NCBI GenBank assembly: GCA_002378565.1
Contig: DFSH01000072.1
Span: 1,046-6,453, forward strand
DNA: 5,408 bases
Direction: 5' to 3'
DNA from: Flavobacteriales bacterium UBA3442
Lineage (GTDB): Bacteria > Bacteroidota > Bacteroidia > Flavobacteriales > Schleiferiaceae
Position numbers and translations under genes: made by a program. The notes under the pieces were generated by a model. The model had not been told where the DNA came from. It did no database searches and saw only the letters and a program-made list of their open reading frames with translations. Every line of letters starts with the position of its first letter. Position 1 is the first letter of the stretch. Shown here in pieces: positions 1-5,408 of the stretch.

Positions 1-524
1 GTCCAGTCTGTTGCCTCATTGTGGTCGTTGCGGCCATTGCTGATCTCGCCAGTTTCCGGGTCCACATAATAGAAGTCTGGATGCTCTGTCATCCAAGGGT
101 GATCCCACGCACTGTGGTTGGGAACCCAGTCCAAGATAACCTTCATGTCAAGTGCATGGGCGCTTTCAACCAAGTGAGCGAAGTCTGCTTCATTGCCGTA
201 TTCCGGGTTGATTGCCTTGTAGTCTTTGATGGAGTAATAGCTGCCTAAAACGCCTTTCCTCTTTGCCTCCCCGATGGGCTGAATAGGCATAAGCCACAGG
301 GTGTTGACCCCCATTTTTGACAGCCTAGGCAGGTGGGTTTCAAAGGCAGCAAACGTCCCTTCAGGGCTGTACTGGCGGATATTCACTTCATAGACATTGG
401 CCTGACGCGTCCATGTGGCGTGATCCATTGCAGGGCTTTGGTTCGCATCGCTGTCTGCCTTATCGGCGGCGGACTGGCAGGCGAGAAGCAGGCTGGCTGC
501 AGCAAGTAAACTGAGTGCTTTCAT
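1..524 (-). CDS. GH13 alpha-amylase family lipoprotein, N-terminal 174 residues (3' end cut by window edge)
   Basis: Secreted alpha-glucan hydrolase, probably acting on alpha-1,4 links of starch or maltodextrin. The sequence reads MKALSLLAAASLLLAC, a short lipoprotein signal with a lipobox (LLAC) and lipidation site Cys16. Residue +2 is Gln, not Asp, so by the E. coli rule outer-membrane placement is expected. After a polar linker (about 17-37) the GH13 barrel starts directly with NVYEVNIRQYSPEGTF (43-58), then GVNTLWLMPI (72-81) and the first GH13 conserved region DWVPNH (Asp132, Asn136, His137). There is no N-terminal carbohydrate-binding module, unlike the GH13 protein encoded just upstream. 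The nucleophile, acid/base and region IV lie beyond the left edge, so catalytic competence cannot be judged. The ATG at 524 is chosen because the signal peptide begins there; it lies 2 bp after the stop of the preceding gene. The family is clear; the exact specificity (alpha-amylase, maltogenic or other) is inferred. Confidence 0.92.
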   Translation of the reverse strand, partial: MKALSLLAAASLLLACQSAADKADSDANQSPAMDHATWTRQANVYEVNIRQYSPEGTFAAFETHLPRLSKMGVNTLWLMPIQPIGEAKRKGVLGSYYSIKDYKAINPEYGNEADFAHLVESAHALDMKVILDWVPNHSAWDHPWMTEHPDFYYVDPETGEISNGRNDHNEATDW

Positions 525-526
525 GG
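525..526 (-). other. Two-base gap between the two GH13 genes, no Shine-Dalgarno site
   Basis: The TGA stop of the large GH13 gene (529-527) is followed by CC and then the ATG of the second GH13 gene (524-522). The upstream bases, AATCCAACCATTGACCATG in coding sense, contain no purine-rich GGAG-like motif. The spacing suggests that ribosomes finishing the first gene start the second, and it leaves no room for a terminator or promoter between them. Confidence 0.85.
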
Positions 527-2875
527 TCAATGGTTGGATTTCAAATAGACAAATTGATGGGGTCCGACATGGAATGATTCACTGCCAATGGTTGCGTCAC
601 CTGCAAGAATCCTCAGGTCAGGCATGTCGTGCTCCATGGTGAAGGATGCGGGTCCCTGGTTGAGGACGATGGTGATTCGCTCATTCAAGTAGCGCCGAGT
701 GATGACCAGTACATGCTCATTTGCAGCCACACAACGGGTGCTTCCATAGAGCAATGCCATGGTTGACCCCCTGGCCTGAACAAGGGCTTTCACTTGGTTT
801 CGAAGGGCATCTTCCAGGGGGCTGTAAGGGCCAAAACTCATCATCCTGCGGTTGTCAGGGTCATTGGCGCCAGGCATGCCATACTCATCACCATAATAGA
901 CAACAGGTACGCCAGGGATGGCATGGTTGAAGGCATGGAGTAAAGCCAATCGCTGGTAGCCTAGGGCAGTTGATTTGCCAATAGATCGTGTGTAGCCTGC
1001 AAGCTTGCTGTCCTCATCCTGTCTCACCTGCCTATCAGCCAATGAAATAAACCGAGGCTTGTCTTGGTTGCCTGAGATGTTGCCCATCAAATGGTGGTGA
1101 CCGTAAGCGGCAAGGCTGGCCTCAAGTGTTGACTTCAAATTCATGGCACTGCCCCCTAAGTCGCCACAAAATTGCACGGCGGCATCGTAGGTGTTGAAGT
1201 CAAATTGTGCATCCATCATGCCGCTGCTCAAATAGCTGGCAATCAACTCTGGCGAGCCATAGGTTTCGCCAATTTGAAACAGGCGTTTGCCGCTTTTGTT
1301 TGCCGCTTTAAGTTTCTTGGTCAAGGTCCGCCAGTACAAACTGTGCACATGCTTGGTGGCATCATGGCGGTAGCCATCAAAACCATAATCTGTGAGCCAC
1401 ACCAGAGCAGAGTCTGTCATGGGCTCAACCACCTCAGGGCGGCTGAGATCCAGGGTTGGTAAAAAGCTGTCAAACCATGTGGTCAGTCGATGGGAATCCC
1501 AACGTTCGGTGTTCATGCTGCCATCGGGCAAGTAAAGATTTGTGGCCCATTCAGGGTGTGCTTTGTAGGCGGGATGGTCTACATGCACGTGGTTACCAAC
1601 ATAGTCTAAAAGGACATTCATGCCCTGATCATGGGCTACTTTCAGTAAATCATGCACGTCTGCTTGGCTTGCCATGCGACGGTCTGGCAGGGTTGCGCTC
1701 ACTGGCCAGTAGCCGTGATAGCCCGAAAACTTGGTGGTCACCCCACCTTTGTTCCACAAACCCCAGGCGCCTTGAGGGTTTTTCCCAATAGGACTTAGCC
1801 AAATGGTGTTGAATCCCATCTCTTCAAAAAACCCTGCATCTACCTGCTGTTCAATGCCCTTGAGGTCGCCACCCATGTAGTCAGCAAGCGGCAGAACATC
1901 TGAGCGATGCAGTCCGCCATCATTGCTTGAATCGCCATTGGCAAAGCGATCAACCATCATGAAATACAAGGTGGCTGCTTCCCAATCATCCCTTGCAAGC
2001 TCATCCGATGTCATGACAGCCCCCTTTGTACCAAATGGAATCAGCACATCGTTGGACCAGTTGCCGGCGTTGTGGCTGTACAGCCTTAAATGGTGACGCT
2101 GACCGGAACCCATGTTTTCCGGCATGCGAATGTGCCAGCGACCCATCTCGTCCAGCCTCATCCATTCAATGGGCAGGGCATGGCCATCCCAGAGGGCAAT
2201 AACCTGTTGATCTTCTGGCAAGGCATCAAGCACTACCTCCTGTTGATCGCCGACTTGTTTCACGGATCGCACGCTCAGTGTTGAGCAGGCCTTGGCACCT
2301 GAAACGAGTGCAAGCAGGTGATTTTCTCCCCCGATGCCATTGGCGACTCGGTCAGTGGTGGCATCCAAGGTCTCCACCCCATTGACCAGGTATTTGTATT
2401 GGTGATTGCCGGGGCTTAAAGTCAGCGTTACTTGGTAGCTGCTGTCCTGGTAGGTCATGGGAATTGCAGCCTTGTCCCAGCCATTGAAGCTCCCAAAAAG
2501 GGTCACTTGATTGCCCGGGTTGCCCATCCATTCAAAAACCACGGGCATTTGCTGTGATTGCTTCAAGAGCACATCCACGCTCCCCTGGTCGCTGTGTATC
2601 CGCATCAGGCCCATTGCCGATGCCATCTGCCCCTTGACTTGCACGGTAGAAGAGTCGGGGTTGCCGCCGACAACGGCTAAACCATTAGGCCAATCAACGC
2701 TGTCAATGGCTGTCAAGACAAAATCTGTCAAATACACCTTGGTGACAGATGCAGAGAGTTGCACAGGCAGGTAGCCCAAGCTGTTGCTTGAAGCCGTGTA
2801 GTCCAAGCTGCTGCTAGGCGGCTCGCAACCAAACAAGGTCGTCAAAACGAGCAAATAAACGCTGCCCCACTTCAT
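527..2875 (-). CDS. GH13 cyclomaltodextrinase/neopullulanase-like lipoprotein with starch-binding-like module
   Basis: Extracytoplasmic hydrolase of alpha-glucans, complete at 782 residues. Residues 1-17 form a lipoprotein signal (hydrophobic 5-16, LFGC, lipidation Cys17; +2 is Glu). Residues about 20-110 are an unassigned, probably beta-rich segment. Residues about 112-192 match a CBM48/AMPK-type glycogen-binding fold, with LFGSFNGWDKAAIPM (126-140) and PGNHQYKYLVNG (155-166). About 195-290 is another unassigned segment. The GH13 barrel starts near 298 with VDRFANGDSSND (308-319), a typical calcium-site motif. Region I is DYVGNH (424-429). Region II is GYRHDATKH with nucleophile Asp505. Region III is IGET with acid/base Glu537. 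Region IV is GNQD with Asp605. YYGDEYGMPG (660-669) and DPDNRRMM (672-679) close the barrel; about 695-782 is the C-terminal beta domain. All three catalytic acids are present. Region IV has Gln604 where many GH13 enzymes have His. Cyclodextrin, pullulan and maltodextrin all remain possible substrates. The start overlaps the maltose phosphorylase stop. Confidence 0.94.
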   Translation of the reverse strand: MKWGSVYLLVLTTLFGCEPPSSSLDYTASSNSLGYLPVQLSASVTKVYLTDFVLTAIDSVDWPNGLAVVGGNPDSSTVQVKGQMASAMGLMRIHSDQGSVDVLLKQSQQMPVVFEWMGNPGNQVTLFGSFNGWDKAAIPMTYQDSSYQVTLTLSPGNHQYKYLVNGVETLDATTDRVANGIGGENHLLALVSGAKACSTLSVRSVKQVGDQQEVVLDALPEDQQVIALWDGHALPIEWMRLDEMGRWHIRMPENMGSGQRHHLRLYSHNAGNWSNDVLIPFGTKGAVMTSDELARDDWEAATLYFMMVDRFANGDSSNDGGLHRSDVLPLADYMGGDLKGIEQQVDAGFFEEMGFNTIWLSPIGKNPQGAWGLWNKGGVTTKFSGYHGYWPVSATLPDRRMASQADVHDLLKVAHDQGMNVLLDYVGNHVHVDHPAYKAHPEWATNLYLPDGSMNTERWDSHRLTTWFDSFLPTLDLSRPEVVEPMTDSALVWLTDYGFDGYRHDATKHVHSLYWRTLTKKLKAANKSGKRLFQIGETYGSPELIASYLSSGMMDAQFDFNTYDAAVQFCGDLGGSAMNLKSTLEASLAAYGHHHLMGNISGNQDKPRFISLADRQVRQDEDSKLAGYTRSIGKSTALGYQRLALLHAFNHAIPGVPVVYYGDEYGMPGANDPDNRRMMSFGPYSPLEDALRNQVKALVQARGSTMALLYGSTRCVAANEHVLVITRRYLNERITIVLNQGPASFTMEHDMPDLRILAGDATIGSESFHVGPHQFVYLKSNH
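2872..2875 (-). other. ATGA stop-start overlap between maltose phosphorylase and GH13 genes
   Basis: In coding sense the four bases ATGA hold both the ATG of the GH13 lipoprotein gene (2875-2873) and the TGA of the phosphorylase gene (2874-2872). The preceding bases (CAGCACCCAGTATC) show no Shine-Dalgarno motif. This layout is the usual sign of translational coupling by termination and re-initiation, and it supports the chosen start, which directly opens a good signal peptide. Confidence 0.9.
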
Positions 2876-5172
2876 GATACTGGGTGCTGTTGATGGATGG
2901 ATTGACCCGCGGCAAGATCAAAGGCTTGACCGTGCACATGGCAGGCAACGCGGTTCCCCTTCTGGTTGTCAATGGTTACGCCATCTCGGTCAATGGACAC
3001 GGTCAACAATGCCCCTCGCCAGTTCAATGGGAAGGTCAATCGGGTCCACCCTTCAGGCAATTGAGGGTCAAATTGCAAGCCGTCATTCAGGATTTTCATC
3101 CCGCCAAATCCGTAAACCAAGCTCATCCACGTGCCACCCATGGCTGTCACATGCAGCCCTTCATGCACTTCATTGTTGCTGTCGTCAAGATCAAGTCTTG
3201 CGGTCTTCTCATAGAGAGACATGGCTTGTTCTCGGTAGTTCAGGCGACAGGCCAGAACGGTGTGAACACATGGGCTTAGTGAGGACTCGTGCACCGTCAA
3301 GGGCTCGTAATAATCAAAGTGCTTTTTCAAGCTATCCAAGGAGGTCTTGTCTTCAAAAAAGAACATGCCCTGCAAGGTGTCAGCCTGCTTAATGTAGCAT
3401 GATCGAAGGATGCGATCCCAGCTCCAGTTTTGGTTGATGGGCCGATCTTTGGGATCCAAGGCGCTTGCAGGCTCAATAACTTTGTCCAAGAACCCATCTT
3501 GTTGAAGGTAAATGCCCAATGTCTTATCGTAGGGGAAATACATCTTGCTTGCGACCGATTTCCAAATAGTCAACTCATCACCGTCACACAGCAAATCCTT
3601 GCGCAATCGATCATAGGCATCTGGTTCATGGCTTTCAACCCAGGACCAGCACTCGGCTGCATAATTGAGAGACCACTGCGCCATGAAGTTGGTGTAGTAG
3701 TTGTTGTTGACATTGTTTTCGTACTCGTTAGGCCCTGTTACGCCAAGCATCACGTAGGACTTCTTTGCTTTGCTCCAGCTCACACGCTGCGCCCAGAAAC
3801 GAGCAATGCCAGTTAACACATCCAGGCCCCCTTCCGTGAGGTGATGCCAGTCTTGGCTGTGCCGGATGTAGTTGTAAATCGCATAGGCGATGGCGCCATT
3901 GCGGTGAACCTCTTCAAAGGTGATCTCCCACTCATTGTGGCACTCCTCTCCATTCATGGTCACCATGGGGTAGAGGGCTGCGCCTTTTTTGAAGCCCAAT
4001 TTCTCTGCGTTGGCAATGGCCTGCGGTAAATGATTGAAGCGGTAATTCAGCAAGTTTTTCGCCACGGAAATGTCAGATGACGCCAGGTAAAATGGCAGGC
4101 AGTATGCTTCAGTATCCCAGTAGGTAGACCCGCCGTACTTCTCTCCAGTGAACCCCTTGGGGCCAATGTTGAGTCGGGGATCAACCCCGGTGAAGGTTTG
4201 CAGTAAATGAAAGATGTTGAAGCGTATGGCCTGCTGTGCGGAGTCATCGCCCTCAATGACAATATCCGCTGTTGCCCATTTGCCCATCCAAGCGGCTTGA
4301 TGGGCTTTTTTGATGGCATCAAACCCCTGTTTTGCCGCAGCAATTGCTTGCGTTGAGGCCAGTTGAGACAGGTCATCAATCGGCGCGTTCAAAGAGGATA
4401 ACACAGCCACGTATTTGTGCAATATCACTGCCTTGTTGGCCGTGGATTGGTAAGTGTAGGTCCACGAGGGGCAGCCAGCTTTGTCGCCGGACTGGCCTTC
4501 TGCATCGCAGCTCAATTGGCATTGCATGGCTACAGCTAAATGGAAGTTAAGCCGCTTGGTCTTGCTTTGAACCACAGCATGTTCCTTGTCGGTTCGCTGA
4601 GACAGGGGCTCCCAAAAAGTTGATTCCCAATTCGCGTCTTCATTGATCACATTTGCGTCGACATAGGGCTCAATCTCAACCTGTGCATCTTGGTCCGTCC
4701 TCAGTTGGTAAGCAACGGCAGCCATGTCGTCTGACACGATGGAGAGCAAGCGCGTGGCAATCACTTCCACCTGGATGCCGTTGGACAAGGTTGCTGTGAA
4801 TGTCCGTGTCAGCAGACCATGCTGCATGTCGAGCTCTCGCCTGAATTCGCTGACCACTGTCGCGGTGGCTAGATCCAACAATTCACCATCAATGCGAACA
4901 TGAATGCCAATGAAGTTGCTGCTGTTGAGCACCTTTGCAAAGTAGTCGGGGTAACCATTTTTCCACCAGCCCACCTTGGTTTTATCCGGGTAATACAGGC
5001 CAGCGATGTAGCTGCCTTGCAAGGTTTCTCCCGAGTAGTCCTCTTCGTGGTTGGCGCGCTGGCCCATGCGTCCATTGCCAATCGCGAACAAGCTTTCTGC
5101 CATGCGCTGTTGCAAAGGATCCCATTGATCTTGAATGATCTTCCAGGGATGAATCAGGATTTGAGGCTTCAT
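2872..5172 (-). CDS. mapA: Maltose phosphorylase, glycoside hydrolase family 65
   Basis: Cytoplasmic inverting phosphorylase: maltose plus phosphate gives D-glucose and beta-D-glucose 1-phosphate. At 766 residues it has normal family length, with no signal peptide. The order is: N-terminal beta-sandwich (about 10-265), with AIGNGRMGQRAN (30-41) and SGETLQGSYIAGLYYPDKT (47-65); helical linker; (alpha/alpha)6 barrel (about 310-692); small C-terminal beta domain (about 695-760). The general acid is Glu483 in VTGPNEYENNVNNN (478-491). The YWDTEAYCLPFYL (351-363) active-site segment is intact. Phosphate-site segments KQADTLQG (595-602), HESSLSP (628-634) and EGLHVTAMGGTW (671-682) are all present. 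The loop HNEWEITFE (412-420) matches what I recall as the specificity loop of lactobacillal maltose phosphorylases, favouring maltose over trehalose or kojibiose. The downstream neighbour makes maltose-type products and the upstream one consumes beta-glucose 1-phosphate, which fits. The start overlaps the preceding stop; the next residues align with the family N-terminus. Confidence 0.96.
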   Translation of the reverse strand: MKPQILIHPWKIIQDQWDPLQQRMAESLFAIGNGRMGQRANHEEDYSGETLQGSYIAGLYYPDKTKVGWWKNGYPDYFAKVLNSSNFIGIHVRIDGELLDLATATVVSEFRRELDMQHGLLTRTFTATLSNGIQVEVIATRLLSIVSDDMAAVAYQLRTDQDAQVEIEPYVDANVINEDANWESTFWEPLSQRTDKEHAVVQSKTKRLNFHLAVAMQCQLSCDAEGQSGDKAGCPSWTYTYQSTANKAVILHKYVAVLSSLNAPIDDLSQLASTQAIAAAKQGFDAIKKAHQAAWMGKWATADIVIEGDDSAQQAIRFNIFHLLQTFTGVDPRLNIGPKGFTGEKYGGSTYWDTEAYCLPFYLASSDISVAKNLLNYRFNHLPQAIANAEKLGFKKGAALYPMVTMNGEECHNEWEITFEEVHRNGAIAYAIYNYIRHSQDWHHLTEGGLDVLTGIARFWAQRVSWSKAKKSYVMLGVTGPNEYENNVNNNYYTNFMAQWSLNYAAECWSWVESHEPDAYDRLRKDLLCDGDELTIWKSVASKMYFPYDKTLGIYLQQDGFLDKVIEPASALDPKDRPINQNWSWDRILRSCYIKQADTLQGMFFFEDKTSLDSLKKHFDYYEPLTVHESSLSPCVHTVLACRLNYREQAMSLYEKTARLDLDDSNNEVHEGLHVTAMGGTWMSLVYGFGGMKILNDGLQFDPQLPEGWTRLTFPLNWRGALLTVSIDRDGVTIDNQKGNRVACHVHGQAFDLAAGQSIHQQHPVS
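5169..5172 (-). other. ATGA stop-start overlap between beta-phosphoglucomutase and maltose phosphorylase genes
   Basis: In coding sense ATGA contains the ATG of maltose phosphorylase (5172-5170) and the TGA of beta-phosphoglucomutase (5171-5169). The upstream bases read CAATGGGCAAGACTT, in which GGGCAAG is at best a very weak Shine-Dalgarno match. Coupled translation would keep the phosphorylase and the mutase that uses its product at matched levels. Confidence 0.88.
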
Positions 5173-5408
5173 AAGTCTTGCCCATTGAAGTTGAATGCCA
5201 GAAGGCTGCCAGACACTGAGCCTAAGGCAGCTAAGTCAGGGACTACCTTGTCTGCAGACAGGGCGCTGGGGTCACCAATGCCAATGGTTTTCATGCCGCC
5301 ACGTTGAGCTGCTTCCAGTCCAGCCACCGCGTCTTCAAACACGACGCAGTCTTCCGGGGCCCTATTCAGCAACTTTGCTGCCGTGAGAAAAACCTCGGGG
5401 TCCGGCTT
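5169..5408 (-). CDS. pgmB: Beta-phosphoglucomutase, HAD family, C-terminal 79 residues (5' end cut by window edge)
   Basis: Converts beta-D-glucose 1-phosphate to glucose 6-phosphate in the cytoplasm, the step after maltose phosphorylase. The visible part opens with KPDPEVFLTAAKLL, the HAD motif III lysine segment, followed by CVVFEDAVAGLEAA, HAD motif IV with the Mg-binding acidic pair Glu25-Asp26 (fragment numbering). GGMKTIGIGDPSAL and ADKVVPDLAAL follow, as in the Rossmann-core C-terminus of beta-phosphoglucomutases. The nucleophile DxD motif, cap domain and start codon lie beyond the right edge. The frame stays open to the window edge, so this is a truncation by the window and not a broken gene. 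HAD phosphatases of the same subgroup look similar in this region; the specific name relies largely on the adjacent GH65 gene and the ATGA overlap with it. Confidence 0.9.
   Translation of the reverse strand, partial: KPDPEVFLTAAKLLNRAPEDCVVFEDAVAGLEAAQRGGMKTIGIGDPSALSADKVVPDLAALGSVSGSLLAFNFNGQDL

Noticed and set aside
21..248. Plus-strand open frame of 75 codons opposite the second GH13 gene
   Set aside because: The opposite strand encodes the conserved GH13 region I and signal-bearing lipoprotein; the plus-strand translation has no supporting feature.
2874..3392. Plus-strand open frame of 172 codons opposite the 3' part of the maltose phosphorylase gene
   Set aside because: It lies wholly antisense to a confidently identified conserved enzyme. 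Its translation is rich in Arg, Ser, Cys and His with no recognisable domain, and it looks like a by-product of codon bias.
4047..4379. Minus-strand open frame of 110 codons inside the maltose phosphorylase gene
   Set aside because: It is an out-of-frame reading of the conserved linker and barrel region of GH65, with no family resemblance. The main frame runs unbroken through it.
525..5172. Possible terminators, promoters or regulatory hairpins at the gene junctions
   Set aside because: The junctions have at most two non-coding bases, and I saw no GC-rich stem followed by a T-run on the minus strand near them. Any operon promoter should lie to the right of the window.
4900..5307. Plus-strand open frame of 135 codons across the phosphorylase/beta-phosphoglucomutase junction
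   Set aside because: It is antisense to two conserved genes and shows no motif, signal peptide or ribosome-binding site. The alternative frame at 2884-3279 was rejected for the same reasons.
5169..5372. A separate small 67-residue protein beginning at a TTG at 5372
   Set aside because: The frame continues upstream to the window edge with KPDPEVFLTAAK, the HAD motif III segment, so the TTG is an internal leucine codon of beta-phosphoglucomutase.

Overview
The window is one stretch of a maltodextrin-utilisation operon. It is fully coding on the minus strand, so transcription runs from the right end of the window to the left. In transcription order it holds: the C-terminal part of a beta-phosphoglucomutase (cut by the right edge); a complete GH65 maltose phosphorylase; a complete 782-residue GH13 lipoprotein of the cyclomaltodextrinase/neopullulanase/alpha-amylase type with a starch-binding-like module; and the N-terminal 174 residues of a second, smaller GH13 alpha-amylase lipoprotein (cut by the left edge). 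No non-coding stretch exceeds a few bases. I see no RNA gene, mobile element, CRISPR array, promoter or terminator inside the window.

The genes are packed very tightly. Two junctions are 4-bp ATGA overlaps (5169-5172 and 2872-2875), and the third has a 2-bp gap (525-526). None of the three start codons has a recognisable Shine-Dalgarno sequence, so translation by coupling, or by a host that hardly uses Shine-Dalgarno, is likely.

The pathway reads directly from the gene order. The two lipid-anchored GH13 enzymes would cut starch, maltodextrin or cyclodextrin outside the cytoplasm. After uptake by a transporter not in this window, maltose phosphorylase splits maltose with phosphate into glucose and beta-glucose 1-phosphate. 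Beta-phosphoglucomutase then makes glucose 6-phosphate, which saves one ATP per maltose compared with hydrolysis.

The organism is most likely a Gram-negative bacterium, probably Bacteroidota. This rests on two lipobox signal peptides on saccharidases, the lack of Shine-Dalgarno sites, a GH65 N-terminus resembling those I remember from flavobacterial enzymes, and the GH65/beta-PGM/GH13 order common in that phylum. A few lines counted by hand gave about 45-58% GC, which is moderate to high for the phylum. Some marine Gammaproteobacteria carry similar loci, so the assignment is tentative.

I found no convincing evidence of a new biological system. The points worth a second look are the Gln-for-His change in GH13 region IV, the unassigned modules of the large GH13 lipoprotein, the uniform lack of ribosome-binding sites, and the split of one operon between two cell compartments.
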